Positions 54,479 to 63,573 of a stretch of DNA of 64,000 nt are shown piece by piece; the stretch's first letter is position 1, and each line of letters opens with the position of its first letter. The stretch comes from Phaeobacter gallaeciensis DSM 26640 (GTDB lineage Bacteria > Pseudomonadota > Alphaproteobacteria > Rhodobacterales > Rhodobacteraceae): NCBI RefSeq assembly GCF_000511385.1, contig NC_023137.1, forward strand, positions 325,001-389,000, written 5' to 3'. The notes beneath the pieces were generated by a model. It was not told the origin of the DNA and did no database searches. It saw nothing but the letters and a program-made list of their open reading frames with translations. Made by a program: the position numbers and the translations under genes.

Positions 54479-55030
54479 ATGGAGCATGAATCTCAGGGTG
54501 ACGAGGTCGACAGCGGGAAAAGAGGCAGGCCATTGGTGCTGCATGCGCTATCGGTGGCGGACGGTATTTTGGCGCTATGTCCGTTGCCGGGGTCAAGCGG
54601 GGATTATTATGCCGACATAGAGCATATTCGGGAGTGGCGGCCCGGGCTGGTCATTTCCATGACAATGGAGGCGGAACACGCCGCTGTCGGTGCAGCGAGC
54701 CTCGGCAGCGATTTGCAGAGCCTTGGCAGCCGATGGATCCACCTACCGGTTCCCGACTTCAGCACGCCCCCTCCGGACATTTTGAAACGTTGGCCTGAGG
54801 CCAGTCATATGGCCCGCAAAGCGCTTGTCGGGGGTGGCCGGGTGCTGGTGCATTGCCGGGGCGGCTGTGGCCGGTCGGGAATGGTTGTGCTGCGACTAAT
54901 GACAGAATGCGGTGAGCGGCCCGATCTGGCGCTGGCGCGACTGCGCGCGGTGCGCCCTTGCGCCATTGAAACCGAGGAGCAGATGGCTTGGGCCTATGGC
55001 CCAAGACGCATTCCCGGCAACGCGCGCTGA
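54479..55030 (+). CDS. Cysteine-dependent protein phosphatase-like protein (CDKN3-like dual-specificity fold)
   Basis: A 183-residue protein with the phosphatase loop VHCRGGCGRSG (HCx5R with Cys in the nucleophile place and Ser next), a preceding aspartate in PVPDFSTP for the general acid, and a final acidic-aromatic segment. This fits a tyrosine or dual-specificity phosphatase. Substrate unknown. ATG 54479 is the likeliest start, although no strong ribosome site is visible; a longer frame to 54362 overlaps the dnaX leader. Divergent from dnaX. Confidence 0.8.
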   Translation: MEHESQGDEVDSGKRGRPLVLHALSVADGILALCPLPGSSGDYYADIEHIREWRPGLVISMTMEAEHAAVGAASLGSDLQSLGSRWIHLPVPDFSTPPPDILKRWPEASHMARKALVGGGRVLVHCRGGCGRSGMVVLRLMTECGERPDLALARLRAVRPCAIETEEQMAWAYGPRRIPGNAR

Positions 55031-55086
55031 CTTGGGGTCGCTACGTAGCGCCGCCAAAGGCCCGTTCAACAGGTTGCTGTGGGTTG

Positions 55087-55500
55087 TCAGGCGGTCACGG
55101 ATTGCAGTTGCGTTGGCTTGATCCCGGGCTTTGGTGTCAAGGGCAGGGCCTGAGCGAGGCCACAGGGGTATTCCGGCAGACGGGTGATGGGGCGGCTGTT
55201 CGCTGTTTGGCAGAAAAGTGCATCCGCGAATTGGTCAAGACTTCCCTGATCCGCCTCCGGAGAGATGCCGCAGTAGATGCGGATACGATCGTGGCTGGCC
55301 GCAAACCGTGCCTGGCAGGGCCGGTCGCAGGCGGTCAACTCACAGTTGCCCGCAATTTCAAAGTCATCAGTTGTGACCGTGCGGGCCTGTCCCAAAGCAG
55401 CGGCCAGGCGTGACAGCATGCGTTCTGCCGCAGGGCAGGGGTGTCCCAGATGTTGGCAATTGCTGAGTGAGTAGCGATGTGTTGTATCAGTCCAGTTCAT
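55087..55500 (-). CDS. Cysteine-rich protein, DUF1636-like (thioredoxin-fold metal-binding), under a B12 riboswitch
   Basis: A 137-residue protein. Cysteines cluster as NCQHLGHPCPAAER early and NCELTACDRPCQARF with a second set later, then IYCGISPEADQGSLDQFADALF. The C-x4-C-x3-C layout and the following helix resemble DUF1636, whose members are often under cobalamin control; the match is from memory and not exact. ATG 55500 is preceded by GGAGGG, itself held in a hairpin. The leader carries a cobalamin riboswitch, so expression should fall when B12 is ample. A cobalt or B12-related job is the inference. Confidence 0.65.
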   Translation of the reverse strand: MNWTDTTHRYSLSNCQHLGHPCPAAERMLSRLAAALGQARTVTTDDFEIAGNCELTACDRPCQARFAASHDRIRIYCGISPEADQGSLDQFADALFCQTANSRPITRLPEYPCGLAQALPLTPKPGIKPTQLQSVTA

Positions 55501-55504
55501 TGCG

Positions 55505-55523
55505 CCCTCCGCGCGAAGGAGGG
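55505..55523 (-). promoter_or_regulatory. Hairpin that sequesters the ribosome site of the DUF1636-like gene
   Basis: On the minus strand CCCTCC (55523-55518), loop, GGAGGG (55510-55505) directly before the ATG. The purine arm is the ribosome site itself, so pairing would block initiation. Confidence 0.65.
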
Positions 55524-55605
55524 GATGAATGGTCAGAGCTGGCAGGCCAATGGGCAGACATGCAGACCCTGCCAGAACACCCCGCCTGGTTTCGAGTTTC
55601 TTTTC

Positions 55606-55763
55606 AGATGGCAGGTCTCCTGACTTGCGGGTCGTCACAACACCGGGGCCTTCCCAATGCGGCAGGTCCATGTGGACGCTGGCATCAGTGGCATAGTCCG
55701 GGGTCGCTCACCGCTTACAGTTGCGGGGGCAGTCGCGGCATTGATCTGGCTGGTTTGCCATCT
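55606..55763 (-). promoter_or_regulatory. Cobalamin (B12) riboswitch
   Basis: Minus strand, 158 bases. P1 AGATGGCA (55763-55756) pairs with TGCCATCT (55613-55606). The conserved core GCCACTG, GGGAAGGC and the B12 box GTCAGGAGACCTGCC are visible, as is a late receptor stem near GCAACTGT. It lies about 100 bases before the ATG at 55500, and no other gene lies downstream in range. Confidence 0.92.
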
Positions 55764-56018
55764 CGCACCGTGTTCCCTTTTCATCCTGACCGTCCGAAGG
55801 CGATACAGGAACCATCTGCTTAAGAGCTAGCGGGGGTGGGGCCGAGTCGTCAAGCGCTTCGTCTGGATACGGCCGGAATTACTGATCCGTGCTGGCGCTA
55901 TATCTGGTGGTGCGAATTCTGAGGCTTCTATATATTGTGCTGTTTGACATCTCTTATGCGGAAGTGATGCTGTGCGCTCACTGCTACGGAACAGCCATCT
56001 CGTACGAAAGAGAAAGGT

Positions 56019-56112
56019 GAGAGGTTGGACATCGACCCAAGCGGGGCTCGTTGTGGCTGCTTCCTTCCGGATCTGACCAGGTTGGCGAGGCGCTTGCCCG
56101 CGCCAACCTCTC
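56019..56112 (-). ncRNA. ffs: Signal recognition particle RNA (4.5S)
   Basis: Minus strand, about 94 bases. The 5' GAGAGGTTGG pairs with the 3' CCAACCTCTC. The apical loop GGTCAGATCCGGAAGGAAGCAGCC (recognised by its GGAAGGAAGCAG core) is the SRP signature. A small alphaproteobacterial 4.5S form without Alu domain. Near dnaX, as in many relatives. Confidence 0.95.
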
Positions 56113-56119
56113 AATCCCC

Positions 56120-56148
56120 GATATAGGAGTGCGGGCGGGGAATGGCAA
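56120..56148 (-). promoter_or_regulatory. Sigma-70 promoter of the SRP RNA
   Basis: TTGCCA (56148-56143), 17 bases, TATATC (56125-56120) on the minus strand, ending about eight bases before the RNA 5' end. Near-ideal spacing and position. Confidence 0.7.
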
Positions 56149-56203
56149 GCCCGTGCGATGCGCAATATGAACGGAGCCGCGAGGCTGATCATATGCTTTG
56201 ATC

Positions 56204-58075
56204 TTACAATCTGACGCCAATCCGCAGGAACCCGTCGGGTGTGGTTCCATGCAGGCTGTGGCGGGACGGATCAAGATCGCTGAGATAGGCGCGGGCTCCT
56301 GGGCCGGTAAAGATCTCGGCTTCTGTGGAGGCGTGGCTGAACAGGCGCCAGGGCGGAGGTGCGTGTTCCAATGGGTCACGGTCAGTGCGTCCGGCAACGT
56401 AGTCGCGGATTGCGTCTCTCACCCTTAACGGGGGGGTCGGTAGTGGCGTGGCGGCCTGTGCAGTGGCGAAATTACCGCCGCCGCCGATGCGGTAGCTACT
56501 GACTGCCACCGCGAAATGCTGACTGTCACGCACCGGTGCCCCCTTCCAGCGGAGGTTGCGGATCCGGTGGCTGTCCGGATTTGCCAGTTCTCCATCGCTG
56601 GCAAACCGGGCTGGTGCAGAGACATCAATATCGTATTGGATGCCGAAGATGACATCGAAATTATGGCCGGCCCGATCTTCGTTCAGTAAGGGCGAGCCAA
56701 AGGTGCCGGGGGCAACCTGATTGAACAACCCGGCCGACATTTCCAGCCAGTCGCGCAGTTGGGCGCCATTTAGAACCACCGTGCGCAACTCATTCGGGAA
56801 AGGTTGAATATCGATGACATGGCGCATGTACATCTGCCCGACCGGCACATCCGTATAATTTGAGGGGCCTGAGCGTGCTCCAAATTTTCCTGGGGCCGCC
56901 GCCGAGAGCAGGGGCAGGTTGCTGGCCACGGTATCTGTCAGGGCCGGACGCACTGCAGCTGCCTGGGCCCAAGCCACCAAGGCAAGGGCCTGATCGCGTC
57001 CGAGAAAAGTGAAATAGGAATGCAGCGGTTGGTTTGTGCGGCCCACGGGTTGCGCCATGCGGGTCCGTGTTTCGGCATGATCTTCCGCGAGTGCCTCGAT
57101 CATTGCAGGATCTTCCGCCACGAGCGGCGTCAGTACGCCGCCAGCACCGCCAATGGTCCTGCGTCGAGCTATGGGACGGAGCGTACTGGTGGCCTTCGTT
57201 ATTGCCCAGCGATCAGAATGCCACGTGACCCGCAGATCGATCACGCCAAGATGTGAGCCATGGGCCCCGGGCATCACGACTGGCACAGAAACCGGGTGGC
57301 GCGGATCGGGCAGCGTCAGATGGGTATGGCCGCCGATAATTGCGTCCAGTACGCCAAGATTGGCCAGCGGATGGAGGGCATTTTCGATACCGTAGGTCGC
57401 GTGTTTCTCTCCGATACCAGTATGAGCGAGCGCCACGACGATGTCGCAGCCCTGTTCGCGTAAGGCCACAGCGTGGTCGCGGGCGGATTGCACCATGTCC
57501 TCGATCGTAACTTTGCCCTGGAGTAGATGAGCTGCCCATTTGAGGGTTTGTATCGGCAGGACCGAGAGCAGGCCAATACGCAGCGGCGGTGTGTCTGCGG
57601 TATCAGCGAGCTCACGTTCGAGAACGGTTGCTTGGCTGAACGGAAGAGACAACTGCGGGTCCAGCGCCTGCATATTTGAACAGAGCACCGGACAGTTGAT
57701 GTGCAATAGCGCCTGCCGCAACTGGTCCAATCCGAAATCGAAGTCGTGATTTCCAAGGCCGACAGCATCATACTTGAGCAGATTGAATGCTTGCGCAACC
57801 GGTGCGGGACGGGTGTGGCTGAGTTCTAGCGGACGCTCTGCAATCGGGGTGCCAAAGATACTATCTCCGTTATCCAGAAGCAGGGTAGCAGCACCGATTG
57901 TCGCGGCTTCGCGGCGCGCCTGCGCAATCAGCGTGGCTACACGGGAGAGACCCAGCGCAGGATCAGGTTGATCGGAGTAGTAGTCGTGACTGAGCAGGTT
58001 TGCGTGGAGATCCGTGGTCGCCATAATGCGCAGGGATCCGACCTTGTTGTCCCCGGCTTCGTCCGATCCTGTCAT
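56204..58075 (-). CDS. 2',3'-cyclic-nucleotide 2'-phosphodiesterase/5'-nucleotidase family protein, no signal peptide
   Basis: A 623-residue metallophosphoesterase with a 5'-nucleotidase C-terminal domain. The dimetal core is TDLHANLL, DNGDSIFG, GNHDFDFG and HTHLTLPDP, all intact. The second domain has segments such as RSGPSNYTDVPVGQMYMRHV (family pattern) and a late GGGGNFATA. Related CpdB enzymes are exported, but here the reading frame starts MTGSDEAGDNKVGSLRIMATTD, with no signal sequence, so the protein would stay in the cytoplasm unless the start is misjudged; no upstream start with a signal is visible in this frame. Confidence 0.87.
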   Translation of the reverse strand: MTGSDEAGDNKVGSLRIMATTDLHANLLSHDYYSDQPDPALGLSRVATLIAQARREAATIGAATLLLDNGDSIFGTPIAERPLELSHTRPAPVAQAFNLLKYDAVGLGNHDFDFGLDQLRQALLHINCPVLCSNMQALDPQLSLPFSQATVLERELADTADTPPLRIGLLSVLPIQTLKWAAHLLQGKVTIEDMVQSARDHAVALREQGCDIVVALAHTGIGEKHATYGIENALHPLANLGVLDAIIGGHTHLTLPDPRHPVSVPVVMPGAHGSHLGVIDLRVTWHSDRWAITKATSTLRPIARRRTIGGAGGVLTPLVAEDPAMIEALAEDHAETRTRMAQPVGRTNQPLHSYFTFLGRDQALALVAWAQAAAVRPALTDTVASNLPLLSAAAPGKFGARSGPSNYTDVPVGQMYMRHVIDIQPFPNELRTVVLNGAQLRDWLEMSAGLFNQVAPGTFGSPLLNEDRAGHNFDVIFGIQYDIDVSAPARFASDGELANPDSHRIRNLRWKGAPVRDSQHFAVAVSSYRIGGGGNFATAQAATPLPTPPLRVRDAIRDYVAGRTDRDPLEHAPPPWRLFSHASTEAEIFTGPGARAYLSDLDPSRHSLHGTTPDGFLRIGVRL

Positions 58076-58389
58076 GTGGCGTTTCTTAGAGGTCGCACGG
58101 TAAATCCCGAGGTGGCGTTGATTGCCAATTTATTAACAAGCCTGTTTGCCTCTTTGAAGCAATCAAATGTGACACTCGAAAGCCGCTTATTGCTGAAAAT
58201 TCTATTCAATGGCGTTGCTTTCCTCTTGAGATACCGCGGATTTGCGGCTTTCACCTACTTCGAGGGTTCGGAATATTTCTAGGCCACTGTGGCGCAGAGG
58301 AAACAGCTTTTCAGCTTAGGGCTGCATGTCTCTGACGGATTCAGGTGCTGCGGCACATTTGTGCGCAGGCGAAAGAGCGGGACGAGGCG
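58076..58389. other. Intergenic region between divergent cpdB-like and nudC genes
   Basis: About 314 bases with lower GC than neighbours. It must contain two promoters. Small frames here (for example plus strand to 58282) lack family features and are not called. Confidence 0.45.
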
Positions 58390-59394
58390 ATGCGACAGGC
58401 AGAACAGGTGACATTTGGCGGCAGTGGTTTGAACCGGGCAGCGCATCTCAGGGACGATCCTGCGGCTTTGGCTGCGCTTTGGGAAGGCGGGAACTGTCGT
58501 ATCCTGTTGATCTGGCGTGGAAAGCCATTGTGCACCCTGCCTTCAGGGGCTGCCGTGGTATCAGACAGCGCGATTGTCCCTGAGGCTCTGGCCTGGATCC
58601 GGCCTGATCATCCTGTGGTCACGGGCACGGCGGCGGGTGCTGTCTTTCTCGGGATCTGTACGGCAGGGCTGGCACGGTTCTCGGTTGATATCAGTGATTG
58701 GCAGCCGGACAACCTTGACGATATGGCGCTGCGCGCCTTTGTGGATAACAGCGAGCAGCAGCATCCGGATCTGCCGCAGGACACTGGATTTGTCGAACTG
58801 CGACGCATCATGGCCCAGCTCAGCCGCGAGGATGCAGAACTGGCGGCGACCGCACGGGCGGTGTTCGGCTGGCATCACTCGCATGGATATTGCGCTTGCT
58901 GCGGCACCAAAAGCGATATGGCGCAGGCAGGTTGGCAACGGGTCTGCCCCAGCTGCGGAGCGGCGCATTTTCCACGCACTGACCCGGTCGTGATCATGTT
59001 GATCACCCATGGGGATGCTGTTCTGGTCGGGCGGTCGCCGGGGTGGCCCGAGGGGATGTATTCCCTGCTGGCCGGGTTCGTGGAACCAGGCGAAACACTG
59101 GAGGTCGCTGTGCGGCGTGAGACTGCGGAAGAGACCGGGGTGAAGGTCGGTGCCGTCAGCTATCTGTCCAGTCAGCCCTGGCCATTTCCAATGTCGCTGA
59201 TGTTCGGTTGCGCGGGTGAGGCCTTGGGACGTGAGATCACCATTGATCCTAAAGAGATCGAAGATGCGATCTGGGTCTCGCGTCAGGATATGATGACGGT
59301 ATTCGAAGGGGAGCACCCTGATATTCGCCAGCCTCGCAAAGGTGCAATTGCACATTTTCTGCTGCAGAACTGGCTTGCAGATACGCTGGATTGA
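58390..59394 (+). CDS. nudC: NAD(+) diphosphatase NudC
   Basis: A Nudix hydrolase of 334 residues that splits NAD(H) and can decap NAD-capped RNA. The zinc ribbon is C168/C171 (CACCGTKS) with C186 and C189 (CPSCG), and the Nudix box is GFVEPGETLEVAVRRETAEETG. The SQPWPFPMSLMFG stretch that identifies NudC follows. ATG 58390 is chosen; a GTG-led version from 58345 adds 15 residues. Confidence 0.95.
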   Translation: MRQAEQVTFGGSGLNRAAHLRDDPAALAALWEGGNCRILLIWRGKPLCTLPSGAAVVSDSAIVPEALAWIRPDHPVVTGTAAGAVFLGICTAGLARFSVDISDWQPDNLDDMALRAFVDNSEQQHPDLPQDTGFVELRRIMAQLSREDAELAATARAVFGWHHSHGYCACCGTKSDMAQAGWQRVCPSCGAAHFPRTDPVVIMLITHGDAVLVGRSPGWPEGMYSLLAGFVEPGETLEVAVRRETAEETGVKVGAVSYLSSQPWPFPMSLMFGCAGEALGREITIDPKEIEDAIWVSRQDMMTVFEGEHPDIRQPRKGAIAHFLLQNWLADTLD

Positions 59395-59462
59395 GACGAA
59401 TAGTAGCAGTCAGTACAAGATCGCCATCGGATTTTCAGATCCGCTGTAACAACAGGACGCCC

Positions 59463-59930
59463 ATGGATTTTTCCAGCAAAGAAGACATCGACGCACCAAT
59501 TGCAGAAGTCTTTCGATCGATTTCGGATTTCGAAAATATGGAGCGTATGGCGCTGCGCCGGGGTGTGGATGTGCAGCGGATGGGGGATGTTCATCATCCC
59601 GAAAACGGGCTGGCCTGGGAGATCGAGTTCCAGTTTCGCGGCAAGAAGCGCAATCTGCACCTATCGCTCAGCACCTATGAGCCGGTGACGCAGATTGTGC
59701 TGACAGGCACAGGCAGCGGCCTGGATGGCGCGATGGATATCGAGTTGCTGGCCCTGTCGCCGCGGCGTACCCGCTTGTCGGTGACCCTATCGCTGACACC
59801 CAAGACGCTGTCGGGGCGTTTGATGGTTCAGTCGTTGAAGTTGGCGCGCAGCAAGTTGAACCGCGGCTTCAAGAAACGCGTCTCCGAGTTTGCCAAACAG
59901 ACTGAAGACCGGGTTGGCCGCTCCGCCTGA
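59463..59930 (+). CDS. SRPBCC family protein
   Basis: A 155-residue protein with the START-like fold. The opening FSSKEDIDAPIAEVFRSISDF is typical, with a lipid or ligand cavity implied and an arginine-rich C-terminal helix (SLKLARSKLNRGFKKRV). Function unknown; polyketide-cyclase-like or membrane-lipid binding are the options. ATG 59463 directly follows the nudC region and may share its transcript. It converges with pheA 13 bases away. Confidence 0.82.
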   Translation: MDFSSKEDIDAPIAEVFRSISDFENMERMALRRGVDVQRMGDVHHPENGLAWEIEFQFRGKKRNLHLSLSTYEPVTQIVLTGTGSGLDGAMDIELLALSPRRTRLSVTLSLTPKTLSGRLMVQSLKLARSKLNRGFKKRVSEFAKQTEDRVGRSA

Positions 59931-59943
59931 CGCGAATTACAGA

Positions 59944-60777
59944 TCAGAAACGATCATCATTCGCCGGGTAGACCCCCAGGATTTCGATGTTGGTGGTGAA
60001 ATAGGCCAGTTCATCCATGGCGAGGCGAACATTGGGATCGTCCGGATGGCCATCGATATCAGCATAGAACTGGGTCGCGGTGAAAGACCCGTCGACCATG
60101 TAGCTCTCGAGCTTTGTCATGTTGATGCCATTTGTCGCAAAGCCACCCATAGCCTTGTAGAGCGCGGCGGGTATGTTGCGGACTTGGAAGACGAAGCTGG
60201 TGATCATGCCATGGTTGCCCCGGCGCTCCATATTCGGCTCGCGCGACATGGTCAGGAAACGGGTGGTATTATTGCCATGATCCTCGATATGGCGGGCCAA
60301 TACCTCCAGGCCGTAGATCTCGCCAGCCAGTTCACTGGCCAGCGCGGCGTGGGTCTTGTCACCCTGTTCGGCCACGTCACGGGCGGCGCGGGCATTGTCG
60401 GGGCTGACACGGCCGTGGATGTTGTTTTCGCTTAGAAACCGTGCACATTGCGGCAGCAGCACGAGATGTGAATGCGCTTCTTTAACTTCTTCAAGCTGCG
60501 CGCCCGGAACGCCAAGGAGGTTGATGTGCACCCGCACAAAGGCTTCGTCAATGATGTGGAGGCCGCTGTGCGGCAACAGGCGGTGAATATCGGCAACGCG
60601 TCCATAGGTGGAATTCTCAACCGGCAGCATGGCCAGCTCAGCCGCACCGCTGCGTACTGCGTCGATCGCGTCCTCAAAGTTGCGGCAGGGCAGCACATCC
60701 ATCTCTGGTCGCTCCTTGCGGCAGGCTTCGTGGCTGTAGGAGCCAAGCTCCCCCTGAATGGCAATTCTCTGGGTCAT
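59944..60777 (-). CDS. pheA: Prephenate dehydratase
   Basis: Monofunctional enzyme of phenylalanine synthesis, 277 residues, with no chorismate-mutase domain. The dehydratase domain holds GELGSYSHEA and LPVENSTYGRV with the catalytic Thr replaced region read from NNTTRFLT; the ACT regulatory domain follows (NINMTKLESYMVDGSF-type, seen as MTKLESYMV). ATG 60777 gives MTQRIAIQGELGS. It is divergent from cycM over about 120 bases. Confidence 0.93.
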   Translation of the reverse strand: MTQRIAIQGELGSYSHEACRKERPEMDVLPCRNFEDAIDAVRSGAAELAMLPVENSTYGRVADIHRLLPHSGLHIIDEAFVRVHINLLGVPGAQLEEVKEAHSHLVLLPQCARFLSENNIHGRVSPDNARAARDVAEQGDKTHAALASELAGEIYGLEVLARHIEDHGNNTTRFLTMSREPNMERRGNHGMITSFVFQVRNIPAALYKAMGGFATNGINMTKLESYMVDGSFTATQFYADIDGHPDDPNVRLAMDELAYFTTNIEILGVYPANDDRF

Positions 60778-60896
60778 AACTGCGACATCCGTGCAAAACT
60801 TCAAAAAACGGGCGTTTCGTCGCGCTGTCTATACCTTGCCACTTGAGAGGGGAAGCCTTAGACACCCTCCCAGACAGCTGAAATGGACTCGCGATC

Positions 60897-61400
60897 ATGT
60901 TTGACACGATGACCCTTACCAAAGCGACCGCAGGCGTTTGCGGCGCGTTCCTCGTGTTCCTCCTGGGCAAATGGGCCGCAGAGGAACTCTATCATACCGA
61001 AAGCCACGGCGAGGCTTCCTATGTGATTGAAGTGGAAGAGGCAGGTGCGGAAGAAGTTGTTGAAGTCGTAGACTTTGGCGAACTGATGGCCGCTGCAGAC
61101 GTTGGCAAAGGTGCCAAGGTCTTCAAGAAATGCTCCGCCTGCCACAAACTCGAAGCCGGTGACAACGCCACCGGTCCCTATCTCTATGGGGTGGTTGATC
61201 GTCCGATCGCCGCTGCGGATGGTTTCGGATACTCTGCTACTCTGGCCGGTCTTGGCGGTGAATGGACCGCAGAAGAGCTGGACGCCTTCCTGACGAAACC
61301 GTCGCAATACGCGCCGGGCACCACCATGAGCTTCAGCGGGCTGAAGAAGCAGAAGGATCGGGTGAACCTGATCGCTTATCTCGATAGCCTCGACGACTGA
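60897..61400 (+). CDS. cycM: Membrane-anchored cytochrome c (CycM/cytochrome cy type)
   Basis: A 167-residue c-type cytochrome. One uncleaved N-terminal helix (about 8-26) leads to an acidic, proline-poor linker (EVEEAGAEEVVEVV). The heme site CSACH is at residues 79-83, the Met ligand is in GTTMSFSG, and the domain closes with IAYLDSLDD. It should carry electrons from the bc1 complex to cytochrome oxidase while tethered. A strong terminator follows. Confidence 0.93.
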   Translation: MFDTMTLTKATAGVCGAFLVFLLGKWAAEELYHTESHGEASYVIEVEEAGAEEVVEVVDFGELMAAADVGKGAKVFKKCSACHKLEAGDNATGPYLYGVVDRPIAAADGFGYSATLAGLGGEWTAEELDAFLTKPSQYAPGTTMSFSGLKKQKDRVNLIAYLDSLDD

Positions 61401-61422
61401 TTTTGTCGCTTTACGGCAGAAC

Positions 61423-61454
61423 GAAAAGACCGCGCCATCCAGCGCGGTCTTTTT
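61423..61454 (+). terminator. Terminator of cycM
   Basis: GAAAAGACCGCGC (61423-61435) pairs with GCGCGGTCTTTTC (61442-61454, with minor end fraying). T residues continue. Confidence 0.9.
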
Positions 61455-61641
61455 CGTTTTCAGGCGTGGGCAGCGTCGAAGTGATCAAGTTTAAGTGCGA
61501 TTCGGCGGGTTCATGCCCGCTCGTTGCTTGACACACGGGAAATTCAGCCAATCTGAACTTGAATGTTAGGGGGGCAGCCGCATAGCTTTGGGTCAGACAA
61601 TGATCCTGGCAGCGAACGCCGGACAATGGAGGTATTGGCAG

Positions 61642-63564
61642 ATGAAGACGCCCACCGCACCGCGCCGCGCCGTTTCGGCCCGAGTGGTTGATCCGCAACC
61701 ATTTTTTCGCATCGTGATGACAGGGTTTGCCGCGCTCATCATCTGCGCGATGGCGGCCTCGCTGGCCTTTGCTGAAGAGCGGGTGATCAAAAGTCACGGC
61801 TTCACTGAATTCGGAGAGCTGAAATATCCCGAGGGCTTTGACCATTTTGACTACGTCAATCCAGAGGCCCCGAAAGGCGGCGAACTGTCTCTCTCTGCGG
61901 TTGGAACCTTCGACAGTATGAACCCTTACACCCGTAAAGGGCGCGGAGGCGCCATGTCGGCGGATCATTTTGAATCACTTATGATTGCTTCTTACGATGA
62001 ACCCGGATCCTATTATGGGTTGCTGGCAGAGAGTCTGGAGTATCCGGAGAGCCAGGACTGGGTGATTTTCAACATGCGCCCTGAAGCACGGTTTTCTGAT
62101 GGGACGCCCGTGACGGCTGAGGATGTTGTCTTCTCACACAACCTTCTGTTGGAGCAGGGGCTGCAATCCTACGCGGAGGCCGTCAAAAAGCGCATTCCGA
62201 AGGCAGAAGCGCTTGGGCCGCATCGGGTGAAGTTCTATTTCTCACCGGATTTCCCGCGCCGGGCGATGATCACACAGGTCGGTGGAACCTCAGTGTTTTC
62301 CAAGGCCTGGTTTGAGGCAGATCCGGAGAACCGGCGTCTGGATGAGCCGCGGTTGGATCCGGGTATCGGGTCTGGCCCGTATGTGCTCGAAAGCGCGGAT
62401 GTGAACCAGCGTATCGTCTATAAACGCAATCCCGATTACTGGGGCAACGACGTGAATGTAAATGTCGGGCGCCACAACTACGATCGCATTCGGATTGAGT
62501 ATTTCGGCGACAGTGTTGCCGCGATGGAAGGGTTCAAGGCCGGGGTCTATACCATGCGCCCGGAGAACAGCTCCAAGAGCTGGGCCACTGCCTATGGGTT
62601 CGACGCGGTCAAAGAGGGCGATGTGGTGAAAGGGGAATTCCCCGATGGTAATGTTCCCGCTGCCAGCGGGTTTGTAATGAACCTTTTGCGCCCCAAATTT
62701 CAGGATCCCCGCGTGCGCGAAGCGATCCAGCTTGCCTATAATTTTGAATGGACCAACGACAGTCTGCAATATGGGCTGTTCGCGCAGCGCCATTCGTTCT
62801 GGCAGGATTCGGCTCTTGAAGCGACGGGGCTGCCCGAGGGACGCGAATTGGAAGTGTTGCAGGATTTGGGTGATCAAATTGATCCGGCGCTGCTGACAAG
62901 TGAGCCGGTGATGGCGCATAGCTCAAAACCTGCGCGGCCAGCGGATCGGCGCAACCTGCGCCGGGCGATGAAACTGCTGGATGAGGCGGGCTGGGCTGTT
63001 GGCGATGATGGTCTGCGCCGCAATGCAGAGGGCGAGCTGTTTAAGCTTGAGTTCCTGATCGATTCGCCCACGATTGAGCGGATCGTACAGCCCTATATCG
63101 CGAACCTGCGGCAGATGGGGGTGGATGCCATCTCTAACCGGGTCGATTTCGCGCAATATACAAGCCGTCGCCGTGAAAAAGACTTTGATATGATCACCTT
63201 CGCCTATCCAAAATACCTGCAGCCCTCGACCGGGTTGTATCAGCAGTTTGGGTCCGACGCGCATGAGTTTTCAGTGTTCAACCCGGCGGGGATGGCGGAT
63301 CCGGCGGTTGATACGCTGATTGGCGCCATCGTGAAGGCGGAAGATCAGGAAGAGCTCTACGCCAATGTGCGCGCGTTGGACCGCGTCCTGCGGGCTAAGC
63401 GTTTCATGGTTCCCACTTGGTATCTGGATGTGAATTGGGTGGCCTATTGGAATTTCTATGAGCAGCCCGAGACCCTGCCGTTGTTCGATCTGGGATTGCG
63501 CGATGTTTGGTGGGTCAACGCCGAGAAAGAAGCGGCATTGAAATCCTCTGGCGCATTGCGGTAA
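61642..63564 (+). CDS. yejA: Peptide ABC transporter substrate-binding protein (YejA type)
   Basis: A 640-residue type 5 solute-binding protein with an N-terminal signal (VMTGFAALIICAMAASLAFA). The mature start, HGFTEFGELKYPEGFDHFDYVNP in two parts, and APKGGELSLSAVGTFDSMNPYT are YejA-type, as is the late DFDMITFAYPKYLQPS (D-F/Y-D-M pattern). Yej transporters take up oligopeptides, including microcin C. ATG 61642 follows GGAGG at nine bases; in-frame starts upstream lengthen the N-terminus oddly. The yejB permease gene follows. Confidence 0.9.
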   Translation: MKTPTAPRRAVSARVVDPQPFFRIVMTGFAALIICAMAASLAFAEERVIKSHGFTEFGELKYPEGFDHFDYVNPEAPKGGELSLSAVGTFDSMNPYTRKGRGGAMSADHFESLMIASYDEPGSYYGLLAESLEYPESQDWVIFNMRPEARFSDGTPVTAEDVVFSHNLLLEQGLQSYAEAVKKRIPKAEALGPHRVKFYFSPDFPRRAMITQVGGTSVFSKAWFEADPENRRLDEPRLDPGIGSGPYVLESADVNQRIVYKRNPDYWGNDVNVNVGRHNYDRIRIEYFGDSVAAMEGFKAGVYTMRPENSSKSWATAYGFDAVKEGDVVKGEFPDGNVPAASGFVMNLLRPKFQDPRVREAIQLAYNFEWTNDSLQYGLFAQRHSFWQDSALEATGLPEGRELEVLQDLGDQIDPALLTSEPVMAHSSKPARPADRRNLRRAMKLLDEAGWAVGDDGLRRNAEGELFKLEFLIDSPTIERIVQPYIANLRQMGVDAISNRVDFAQYTSRRREKDFDMITFAYPKYLQPSTGLYQQFGSDAHEFSVFNPAGMADPAVDTLIGAIVKAEDQEELYANVRALDRVLRAKRFMVPTWYLDVNWVAYWNFYEQPETLPLFDLGLRDVWWVNAEKEAALKSSGALR

Positions 63565-63573
63565 GCGCCTGAC

